NCBI GenBank assembly: GCA_910578555.1
Contig: CAJTPS010000005.1
Location: forward strand, 1-64,000
Direction: 5' to 3'
Source of the DNA: an uncultured Lachnospiraceae bacterium
GTDB taxonomy: Bacteria > Bacillota > Clostridia > Lachnospirales > Lachnospiraceae
Length of the DNA: 64,000 nucleotides
The notes below the pieces were generated by a model. That model was given only the letters and a program-made list of their open reading frames with translations. It was not told where the DNA came from and searched no databases. Both the position numbers and the translations under genes were made by a program. Positions 1 to 6,978 of this stretch are shown here, one piece after another. Numbering within the stretch: position 1 is the first letter of the stretch; every line of letters begins with the position of its first letter.

Positions 1-11
1 TAATCTCCATT

Positions 12-136
12 CCGGAGCGTTTACGCGACAAGTGGCATGACTTTGCTAACGCAAAGTCGCAAATATCAAATTTGCGTCTGCCATCACACAAATTTGTGGC
101 GCTCCGGCACAAACTTGTGTCTGAACTTGTTCAGAC
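12..136. repeat. Cluster of consecutive short inverted repeats
   Basis: A gene-free stretch in which nearly every base lies in a small palindrome. Visible stems are 39-46 with 51-58 (8 bp, loop TAAC), 58-64 with 70-76 (7 bp), 87-98 (perfect 12-bp palindrome), 108-112 with 115-119, and 119-126 with 129-136 (8 bp, 2-nt loop). CCGGAGCG at 12-19 is complementary to CGCTCCGG at 100-107 and could close the whole set. No credible ORF or IS terminal repeat was seen. Function unknown; it may be a MITE-like or cruciform-forming element. Confidence 0.7.
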
Positions 137-191
137 AGTGAAATAATCAGCACATCAGTGTGATTTTTCACACTATACCTCTTTGTACTAT

Positions 192-304
192 AGTAATCCG
201 AGTTCGCGCAGCGAAACTCGCGAAGTAAATTTGCGAAGCGGATACAACAACGTCCAAGTAATCCGAGTTCGCGCAGCGAAACTCGCGAAGTAAATTTGCG
301 AAGC
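192..304. repeat. 48-bp direct repeat, two copies (192-239 and 257-304)
   Basis: Two identical 48-bp copies begin 65 bp apart. Each holds a GAGTTCGC/GCGAAACTC near-palindrome and ends in AAATTTGCGAAGC; the second copy runs on into AAATTT, forming a perfect 8-bp stem with the loop GAA (293-311 approximately). GCGAAGC is known as an unusually stable DNA mini-hairpin. A partial third trace, TTTGCGAAGCAGAT, lies near 361. A diverged, inverted relative lies at 25722-25775. Positions 312-411 are AT-rich and otherwise empty. Confidence 0.85.
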
Positions 305-411
305 AAATTTACTTCAAGTATAGCATTATACAAATTGACCCACAAGAAGGATTTGCAAGTTTGCGAAGCAGATCCCCAATCTACTTTTTTATACATTTCG
401 CATAATTGATA

Positions 412-440
412 TTGTAATTCGAGAGATAATTTAGTAAAAT
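412..440 (+). promoter_or_regulatory. Candidate sigma-A promoter of the EF-G-like gene
   Basis: TTGTAA (412-417), a 17-bp spacer and TAAAAT (435-440) lie about 90 bp before the start codon. The match to consensus is moderate in AT-rich DNA. No other hexamer pair in the stretch has equally good spacing. Confidence 0.45.
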
Positions 441-526
441 ATACTTACAATTTGTGTTTGGGACTGCAACAAACAGAACAATCTGCCCAATCATAAGTGA
501 ATAACAGAACTGGAGGATTGCAAGAA

Positions 527-2620
527 ATGAATATTTACACAACGGATAAGATTCGTAATGTGGTTTTGCTGGGGCATGGCGGCAGTGGTAAGACCAGTCT
601 GGTGGAGGCGATGGCTTACCTGTCAGGTATCACTTCCAGAATGGGCAAAGTAGATGACGGCAATACGGTAAGTGATTTCGGCAAGGAAGAGCAGAAGCGC
701 CACATATCTATTGCGACATCTGTTGTTCCGATTGAGTGGGAAGACGTGAAGATCAATGTGCTGGATACGCCGGGATTCTTTGATTTTGTCGGAGAAGTGG
801 AAGAGGCTGTCGGTGCGTCTGATGCGGCGATTATTGTAGTGTCCGGTAAGGCAGGAGTAGAAGTAGGGACAGAGAAGGCATGGGAACTGTGTGATAAATA
901 TAAACTGCCCAGGTTTGTATTTGTAACGGACATGGATATTGATAATGCATCCTTCCGTCAGGTAGTGGAGGATATGACAAAAAAATATGGCAAGAAGATG
1001 GCGCCTTTCCATCTGCCGATTCGTGAGAATGAGAAATTTGTCGGATATATCAATGTCATTACCGAACAGGCATACCGCTGGGAGGGCAAGGAAGTTGTAG
1101 AGTGCGAGATGCCGGAGTACAGCAAGGCTAATCTGCAGCTTTGCAGAGATACACTGATGGAGGCGGTCGCCGAGACCAGTGAAGAGTTTATGGAGCGCTA
1201 TTTTAACGGGGACAGCTTTTCAGAGGCAGAGATTAGGGCGGCGCTTCGCAGCAATGTCATGGATGGCAGCATTGTGCCGATGTCTATGGGTTCCAATGTA
1301 TTATGCCAGGGTATTTATACACTGCTTGATGATATTGTGAAGTATATGCCCAGCCCGGAGAACCGTGAACTTGCGGGAATCGACCTGAAGAGCAATGAGA
1401 TCTTCCAGGCGAACTTTGACTTCTCCAAACCGAAGTCGGCATATATCTTTAAGACGATCGTAGATCCTTTTATCGGTAAGTATTCATTGGTTAAGGTATG
1501 CTCCGGTGTATTGAAGAATGACGATACGATCTATAATGATGAAAAAGAGATTGAGGAGAAGATCAGTAAACTCTATGTAATGCAGGGCAATAAGCCGGTT
1601 GAGGTGAAGGAACTTCATGCGGGGGATATCGGTGCCATTGCGAAACTGACGGCGGCGAGAACGGGTAATACGCTGTCCACCAAAGCGAGAATTATACGTT
1701 ACGGTAAGACGGAAATTTCTACGCCTTATACATATAAAAGATATAAGGCGAAGAATAAAGGTGATGTAGATAAGGTGTCGCAGGCATTGCAGAAAATGCG
1801 GCATGAAGATCAGACGCTGTGGGTTGTCAACGATGCGGAGAACAAGCAGACGCTGCTTTATGGTATGGGTGACCTTCACTTGGATGTGGTTGCCAGCAGA
1901 CTGCTCAACGAATACAAAGTTGAGATTGAATTGTCAGATCCGAAGATCGCCTATAGAGAGACGATAAGAAAGAAATCGGATGTAGAATACAAATATAAGA
2001 AGCAGTCCGGCGGACACGGGCAGTACGGTCACGTTAAGATGCGTTTCGAGGCATCGGGCGATCTGGAATCTGCTTATGTGTTTGAGCAGGAGGTTGTGGG
2101 AGGAGCAGTGCCAAAGAACTATTTCCCGGCAGTGGAGAAAGGCCTGCAGGATTCCGTCGGAAGCGGACCGCTTGCGGCATATCCGGTAGTTGGTGTGAAG
2201 GCAGTGCTCTATGACGGATCATATCATCCGGTAGACTCTTCTGAAATGGCATTTAAGATGGCGACGATTCAGGCATTCAAGAAGGGATTTATGGAAGCAG
2301 GTCCTGTACTCCTCGAGCCGATTGCCAATTTGCAGGTAACAGTGCCTGATTCTTACACAGGTGATGTCATGGGTGACCTGAATAAGAGAAGAGGGCGTGT
2401 GCTTGGCATGAATCCGGCAGGAGACGGCAAGACTGTTATTGAAGCGGATATTCCGGTGGCATGTCTGAATGGTTATTGCACCGATCTTCGTTCCATGACG
2501 GGGGGACGCGGCATATATAAGTATGAGTTTGCAAGATATGAGCAGGCACCCAGTGATGTACAGGAGAAGGAAGTCGCTGCAAGAGCAAATAAGGTAGCAG
2601 AAGCCGGCGGTGAGGCATAA
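527..2620 (+). CDS. EF-G-like translational GTPase paralogue with altered G3 and G4 motifs
   Basis: A 697-residue protein with the full EF-G domain plan: N-terminal GTPase, domain II, and the domain III-V part with GGHGQYGHV and SGPLAAYPV blocks typical of EF-G. The P-loop is GHGGSGKT (16-23). The switch II motif reads DTPGFFDF (80-87), so the catalytic His of the usual DTPGH is Phe. The guanine-specificity NKxD motif is replaced by TDMD (134-137). These changes fit the clostridial EF-G-like (FusA2-type) branch and not the housekeeping EF-G of the str operon. The ATG at 527 is chosen over the upstream in-frame GTG at 497 because TGGAGG at 511-516 sits 10 nt before it. It is monocistronic with its own terminator. 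The exact role, for example in ribosome rescue or recycling, is not known. Confidence 0.88.
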   Translation: MNIYTTDKIRNVVLLGHGGSGKTSLVEAMAYLSGITSRMGKVDDGNTVSDFGKEEQKRHISIATSVVPIEWEDVKINVLDTPGFFDFVGEVEEAVGASDAAIIVVSGKAGVEVGTEKAWELCDKYKLPRFVFVTDMDIDNASFRQVVEDMTKKYGKKMAPFHLPIRENEKFVGYINVITEQAYRWEGKEVVECEMPEYSKANLQLCRDTLMEAVAETSEEFMERYFNGDSFSEAEIRAALRSNVMDGSIVPMSMGSNVLCQGIYTLLDDIVKYMPSPENRELAGIDLKSNEIFQANFDFSKPKSAYIFKTIVDPFIGKYSLVKVCSGVLKNDDTIYNDEKEIEEKISKLYVMQGNKPVEVKELHAGDIGAIAKLTAARTGNTLSTKARIIRYGKTEISTPYTYKRYKAKNKGDVDKVSQALQKMRHEDQTLWVVNDAENKQTLLYGMGDLHLDVVASRLLNEYKVEIELSDPKIAYRETIRKKSDVEYKYKKQSGGHGQYGHVKMRFEASGDLESAYVFEQEVVGGAVPKNYFPAVEKGLQDSVGSGPLAAYPVVGVKAVLYDGSYHPVDSSEMAFKMATIQAFKKGFMEAGPVLLEPIANLQVTVPDSYTGDVMGDLNKRRGRVLGMNPAGDGKTVIEADIPVACLNGYCTDLRSMTGGRGIYKYEFARYEQAPSDVQEKEVAARANKVAEAGGEA

Positions 2621-2676
2621 GGGGAAGTGCTTTACGCCGTAAGCTATAACCGACTGTAGATAGAGAAGGTTTTATG

Positions 2677-2720
2677 CATAGGAGCGGGGCGTGGACAACA
2701 CGCCCTGTTTCTATGTTTTT
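2677..2720 (+). terminator. Rho-independent terminator of the EF-G-like gene
   Basis: A 17-bp stem (2677-2693 with 2699-2715, including G-U pairs) around the loop GACAA, followed by five Ts at 2716-2720. It lies 57 bp after the stop codon. Confidence 0.88.
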
Positions 2721-2731
2721 CAGCAATTTGC

Positions 2732-2759
2732 TTGACAAATCGGTTAAGTATAATACAAT
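2732..2759 (+). promoter_or_regulatory. Sigma-A promoter of leuS
   Basis: TTGACA (2732-2737), a 16-bp spacer and TACAAT (2754-2759). The roughly 80-nt leader that follows is too short for a T-box, and the T-box core GGGTGG is absent. Confidence 0.65.
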
Positions 2760-2841
2760 ATTAAACGTGGATAAAAAATTGTGCTTTGCATCATTGGGGA
2801 TTTGAGGAAATATATTAAATATAGAAAGGCATGAACATACA

Positions 2842-5370
2842 ATGGCAGAAATTTACAATCACAGAGAAGTAGAAACAAAATGGCAGAAGGCGTGGGACGA
2901 CGAGAAGGCTTTTAAAACTTCCGACGATTATTCCAGGCCGAAGTACTATGCGCTGGTAGAATTTCCGTATCCTTCGGGACAGGGGCTTCATGTAGGACAT
3001 CCGAGACCTTATACGGCGCTGGATATTGTTGCGAGAAAGAGAAGAATGCAGGGATATAATGTGCTTTATCCGATGGGCTGGGATGCGTTCGGACTCCCTA
3101 CGGAGAACTATGCGATTCAGAATCATATTCATCCGAAGATCGTGACACAGAACAATGTAGCGCGGTTCAAGGGACAGCTTCATTCGCTCGGCTATTCCTT
3201 TGACTGGGATCGGGAAGTCAATACGACAGATCCGGATTATTATAAATGGACACAGTGGATCTTCCTGAAATTATTTAAGGCGGGACTGGCATATAAGTCG
3301 GAGATGCCCATTAACTGGTGTACCTCCTGTAAGGTCGGACTTGCCAATGAGGAAGTTGTGAACGGCGTCTGTGAGCGCTGCGGTTCTGAGGTTGTGCGCA
3401 AGGTGAAGAGCCAGTGGATGCTTAAGATCACCGAGTATGCGGATCAGCTGATCGAGGGTCTGGACACGGTTGACTATGTGGAGCGGGTCAAGGTTTCCCA
3501 GAAGAACTGGATCGGTAAATCGACCGGTGCGGAAGTTGACTTTATCATCAAAGGCAAAGAGGACAAAATGCGTATTTACACGACCAGATGTGATACGCTG
3601 TTCGGTGTGACTTATATGGTTATGTCTCCGGAGCATCCGCTTCTGGATAAATATAAAGACGATATTCAAAACTGGGATGAAATTGCGGCTTATCGCGAAC
3701 AGGCGGCGAGAAAGTCTGATTTTGAACGCGCGGAACTGGCCAAGGATAAGACGGGCGTCAGGATTGAAGGGTTGACAGCGGTCAATCCGGTAAGTGATGT
3801 GGAAATACCGGTTTTTGTTTCCGACTATGTACTGATGAGTTACGGTACGGGTGCAATCATGGCGGTGCCGGCTCATGATGAGAGAGACTGGGAGTTTGCA
3901 AAGAAATTTAATCTGCCGATCATTGAAGTCGTTGCGGGCGGTAAGGATGTGCAGGAAGAAGTCTATACGGATGTAGCGACAGGCACGATCGTTAATTCCG
4001 GTTTTATAAGCGGTCTTAATGTGGAGGAAGCCAAAGCCAGAATGATTGCCTACCTGGAGGAAAAGGGCATTGGCTGTGCGAAAACGAATTTTAAGCTGAG
4101 GGACTGGGTCTTCTCCAGACAGCGTTACTGGGGAGAGCCGATTCCGATTGTGCACTGCGATAAATGCGGTTATGTGCCGGTTGAGGAGAGTGAACTGCCT
4201 CTGGAACTGCCTGAGGTGGACAGCTATATGCCTACGGACAACGGAGAGTCTCCGCTGGCGTTGATGACTGATTGGGTCAACACTACATGTCCGTGCTGCG
4301 GCGGTCCGGCACAGAGGGAGACAGATACGATGCCGCAGTGGGCCGGTTCTTCATGGTATTTCTTAAGATATACGGACCCTGATAACACGGAGGCGCTGGC
4401 CGGCAAGGAAGCGCTGGAGTACTGGATGCCGGTGGACTGGTATAACGGCGGCATGGAGCATACGACTCTGCACTTGTTATATTCCAGATTCTGGCACAAA
4501 TTCCTGTATGATCAGAAAGCGGTTCCCTGTCCGGAACCATATGCCAAGAGGACTTCACACGGGATGATTCTTGGATTGAATCCGCATAATTTTGCCAATC
4601 TGCCGGCGGAAGAGCAGAAGAGTCTGCTGCAGGAGCATGGCAGCGAGAAGGCAGCGAGGGCGGCGCTGAAAGAGAAATATGGTGAGATGGCGGAACATCC
4701 GGTAGTTAAGATGTCCAAATCTCTTGGCAATGTCGTAAATCCGGATGATATTGTGACGGAGTACGGTGCGGATACGCTCAGAACCTATGAAATGTTTATC
4801 GGTGCATTTGAACTCAGCGCAGGATGGAGTGAAGACGGCGTCAAAGGCTGCCGGCGTTTCCTGGAGAGAGTCTGGAAACTACAGGATATTCTGACGGACG
4901 ATATGGCGTACTCCGAGGATTTAGAGACGAAGATGCATCAGACGATTAAGAAGGTAAGTAATGATTTCGAGAGTCTGAAATATAATACGGCGATTGCAGC
5001 CATGATGGCGCTTATTAATGATTTATACAAGAAAAATTCTGTGACAAAGGGCGAATTTAAGACGCTGATTACACTGCTGAATCCGGTTGCGCCGCATATC
5101 ACGGAAGAATTGTGGCAGAGGGTAGGCTTTGAGGGCAGGGTTTATCAGACTGCATGGCCGGAGTTTGACGAGGCGAAGACGGTGGAATCTACCGTGGAGA
5201 TAGCGGTACAGATCAACGGGAAGACAAGGGCAACACTTGCCATCGGCAAAGATGATCCGAAGGATGAGGTCATTGCCAAGGCAAAGGAAGTGATTGCGGA
5301 AAAGCTGACGGGAACAATTGTAAAAGAGATTTATGTTCCGGGCAGAATTGTGAATATTGTACAGAAATGA
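2842..5370 (+). CDS. leuS: Leucyl-tRNA synthetase
   Basis: A class I aminoacyl-tRNA synthetase of 842 residues, close to the usual bacterial length, that charges tRNA-Leu in the cytoplasm. The HIGH-equivalent HVGH lies near residue 50 within PYPSGQGLHVGH, and KMSKS near 625. Between them are the Zn-type Cys pairs (CTSCKVG...CERCGSE, and CDKCG) and the CP1 editing region with the TGAIMAVPAHDERD motif. The C-terminal anticodon-binding domain has the VQINGKTR block. It starts with ATG after an AAAGG site. It stands alone between its own promoter and a strong terminator, as is common for this gene. Confidence 0.98.
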   Translation: MAEIYNHREVETKWQKAWDDEKAFKTSDDYSRPKYYALVEFPYPSGQGLHVGHPRPYTALDIVARKRRMQGYNVLYPMGWDAFGLPTENYAIQNHIHPKIVTQNNVARFKGQLHSLGYSFDWDREVNTTDPDYYKWTQWIFLKLFKAGLAYKSEMPINWCTSCKVGLANEEVVNGVCERCGSEVVRKVKSQWMLKITEYADQLIEGLDTVDYVERVKVSQKNWIGKSTGAEVDFIIKGKEDKMRIYTTRCDTLFGVTYMVMSPEHPLLDKYKDDIQNWDEIAAYREQAARKSDFERAELAKDKTGVRIEGLTAVNPVSDVEIPVFVSDYVLMSYGTGAIMAVPAHDERDWEFAKKFNLPIIEVVAGGKDVQEEVYTDVATGTIVNSGFISGLNVEEAKARMIAYLEEKGIGCAKTNFKLRDWVFSRQRYWGEPIPIVHCDKCGYVPVEESELPLELPEVDSYMPTDNGESPLALMTDWVNTTCPCCGGPAQRETDTMPQWAGSSWYFLRYTDPDNTEALAGKEALEYWMPVDWYNGGMEHTTLHLLYSRFWHKFLYDQKAVPCPEPYAKRTSHGMILGLNPHNFANLPAEEQKSLLQEHGSEKAARAALKEKYGEMAEHPVVKMSKSLGNVVNPDDIVTEYGADTLRTYEMFIGAFELSAGWSEDGVKGCRRFLERVWKLQDILTDDMAYSEDLETKMHQTIKKVSNDFESLKYNTAIAAMMALINDLYKKNSVTKGEFKTLITLLNPVAPHITEELWQRVGFEGRVYQTAWPEFDEAKTVESTVEIAVQINGKTRATLAIGKDDPKDEVIAKAKEVIAEKLTGTIVKEIYVPGRIVNIVQK

Positions 5371-5378
5371 TTTTAGAG

Positions 5379-5419
5379 AAACTGCCGCATTTGACAATAG
5401 GATAAATGCGGCAGTTTTT
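5379..5419. terminator. Bidirectional terminator between leuS and the convergent small gene
   Basis: A perfect 14-bp stem (5379-5392 with 5404-5417) with an 11-nt loop. The stem ends in T-rich arms on both strands. It serves leuS on the plus strand and probably the minus-strand gene that ends at 5439. Confidence 0.92.
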
Positions 5420-5438
5420 ACGGTATGGGAAACTGTAT

Positions 5439-5705
5439 TTAATTTTTGCGTAATTTCATCAGCTTGTCGATTTTATCCAGTTCCTCCGGCGTTGAATATT
5501 TGCGTATTGTTGCGGTGATGGTTTCGACTTCTTCTTTCGAGAAAGAAATGTGGTTGTCCATACCTCTTTTGGCAATCGCCATAAAGAAAGGCATCATCTG
5601 TTCCCTGGAGAGCGACTGGCTCTCGAAGACAAGCGATTGCAGAAAATCAAGTTTCGCTCTGTCGATCTGCGCAACGGCAGGATCGTCCATCCAGTTTCCG
5701 GTCAT
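5439..5705 (-). CDS. Conserved small protein of unknown function (88 aa)
   Basis: A short soluble, mostly helical acidic/basic protein with no signal peptide or membrane segment. It contains a QSLSREQMMPFFMAIAKR segment and a charged C-terminus rich in Glu and Lys. The start is supported by an AGAAAGGATG ribosome site just upstream. It follows the 191-residue gene on the same strand after about 100 bp, so the two are probably co-transcribed. The SREQMMPFF and TPEQKTMFEMF segments of the two proteins are alike in character, suggesting related small regulators or structural proteins, but no family was recognised. Confidence 0.75.
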   Translation of the reverse strand: MTGNWMDDPAVAQIDRAKLDFLQSLVFESQSLSREQMMPFFMAIAKRGMDNHISFSKEEVETITATIRKYSTPEELDKIDKLMKLRKN

Positions 5706-5803
5706 GGTATCATCCTTTCTGCCGCGCGGTCATCATCTGACTCGTGCGGAATTTGTTTTTGACATGATTACGGTAATATTTGCTTTGAACTGTGTGAAGA
5801 AAT

Positions 5804-6379
5804 TTACTCTGATTCCTGTGTGCCCGTATTTTGTTGAAACATTTCAAACATGGTTTTTTGCTCCGGAGTGAGCATGTTCATTAACATATCCATCATGGAA
5901 AACGGCTCGGTATGGCCGGAACCGGAAGATCTTTCCGAATCTGCCGGCGCGTCACCGTTACTTTCGGAGGCCTGGAAATCACCGAAAGACGAAGCGGCGG
6001 AAAGATCGGGAAATATTTCCTGCAGGGCGGACATGGTCTGGGACATTTCCTGCATGGTTTCCATTGTCTGCAGCATATTCTGCATCTGTTCTAACTGCTT
6101 GATTTCTCCGGGGGAAGAATAGAGACATAATTGCCGGCATAGTTCGCACAGATCCGGCTTTTCATCGAAAGAGATACTGCACCCGCTGATCTGAAAGGGA
6201 TGTCTCCGGACATAGCCCATCGTGTATTGCAGTTCCATGTATTTAATATAGACCGCCAGATGCTTTTGCATGGAAGGTTCTATGTAGGGCAGAAGAACTT
6301 TCCACTTTTGTATCTGGTTGGTAGTGTATAAGGCATCAAATGCCATAACGTTTGCTGCCTCTTCCTTTTTAGCTGCCAT
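5804..6379 (-). CDS. Conserved protein of unknown function with Met/Gln-rich C-terminus
   Basis: A 191-residue soluble protein. The first 110 residues form a compact region with a three-Cys segment (CELCRQLC). This is followed by a Met/Gln-rich helical stretch, an acidic Ser-rich linker and a C-terminal Met-rich helix ending in LTPEQKTMFEMFQQ. An upstream in-frame GTG at 6409 would add ten residues, but the ATG at 6379 has AGAAAGG eight nt before it and is preferred. It lies upstream of the 88-residue gene in a likely two-gene unit. No family was recognised and no function is assigned. Confidence 0.72.
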   Translation of the reverse strand: MAAKKEEAANVMAFDALYTTNQIQKWKVLLPYIEPSMQKHLAVYIKYMELQYTMGYVRRHPFQISGCSISFDEKPDLCELCRQLCLYSSPGEIKQLEQMQNMLQTMETMQEMSQTMSALQEIFPDLSAASSFGDFQASESNGDAPADSERSSGSGHTEPFSMMDMLMNMLTPEQKTMFEMFQQNTGTQESE

Positions 6380-6443
6380 AGGATATGCCTTTCTGATGCC
6401 GCGGTGCACTGATTTCCTCTACAGTATATGACACATGTGAGAA

Positions 6444-6474
6444 AAATAGGCTCTAAAGTGCAGAGCCTATTTCC
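6444..6474 (-). terminator. Terminator for the Cys-rich small gene
   Basis: ATAGGCTCT pairs with AGAGCCTAT around a 7-nt loop. On the minus strand the stem is followed by a run of Ts. It lies about 50 bp after the stop codon at 6521. Confidence 0.82.
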
Positions 6475-6520
6475 CAGATGTGAAATCTAATAGATGTGTA
6501 AAAGGGGATCGTTTATCGGA

Positions 6521-6748
6521 TTAGTTGCAGCAGCAGCTGGAAAGGATCAATAACCAGATCAGAGTGTTGCAGCAGTTGTTGTCGCCGTTACCAAACAGAT
6601 TGAAACCGCCACCGTCGCATCCGCATCCGTCATTGTTGCCGCAGCAGGATAAGAGGATCAGAATCCAGATCCAGGACCCGCATCCGCCGCCGAAAAATCC
6701 ACAGTTATTATTGTTGCATCCGCAGTGAGTTGCTGATAAATCGCTCAT
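6521..6748 (-). CDS. Small Cys/Gly/Asn-rich protein (75 aa), chorion-class high-cysteine type
   Basis: A 75-residue protein of two similar halves. Each half has Cys/Gly/Asn-rich segments (HCGCNNNNCGFF, GCGCDGGG) followed by a short hydrophobic stretch (SWIWILILLSCC and TLIWLLILSSCC). It holds 14 Cys in all. Such proteins are often annotated in Lachnospiraceae as 'chorion class high-cysteine' proteins and resemble small spore-coat or sporulation membrane peptides of the YjcZ kind; that is an analogy, not a demonstrated role. The start is secure: GGAGG lies 7 nt before the ATG. It stands alone with its own terminator. Confidence 0.78.
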   Translation of the reverse strand: MSDLSATHCGCNNNNCGFFGGGCGSWIWILILLSCCGNNDGCGCDGGGFNLFGNGDNNCCNTLIWLLILSSCCCN

Positions 6749-6833
6749 TGTTTACGCCTCCAAATGTTATTTATGGTTTATCTTATGAGCGGAGGCCATA
6801 TGTGTTACAAAACTTGAAAAATGAAAAGAAGAA

Positions 6834-6862
6834 TTTACAATAGTTTTGGTTTCGATTATAAT
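6834..6862 (+). promoter_or_regulatory. Sigma-A promoter of the large repeat protein gene
   Basis: TTTACA (6834-6839), a 17-bp spacer and TATAAT (6857-6862). The leader of about 110 nt holds a CTTGAA/TTCAAG hairpin (6923-6946) just before the ribosome site. No known riboswitch was recognised in it. Confidence 0.65.
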
Positions 6863-6978
6863 AGAAGTGTATGAAAATATGTTGCTGCCTAAAGGCGGTT
6901 TATGAATAAGACACAGGATATACTTGAAGGATACCTGTAGTTCAAGGAAGTATTGTGAATCCGGAGGGAGAGTTGGGA

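Noticed and set aside
12..311. Insertion sequence end or CRISPR array
   Set aside because: There is no transposase, target duplication or regular repeat-spacer pattern; the two 48-bp copies are too few and the gap is only 17 bp.
2621..2841. T-box riboswitch before leuS
   Set aside because: The stretch holds a terminator for the previous gene and then a promoter; the remaining leader is only about 80 nt and lacks the GGGTGG core.
3271..4155. 294-residue minus-strand frame inside leuS
   Set aside because: A shadow of leuS codon bias; composition is Arg/His/Ile-rich with no ribosome site or family resemblance.
6863..6978. Cyclic-di-GMP riboswitch in the leader of the large repeat protein
   Set aside because: A GCCTAAAGGC-like piece and a CTTGAA hairpin are visible, but the conserved GEMM core and tetraloop-receptor elements are not.
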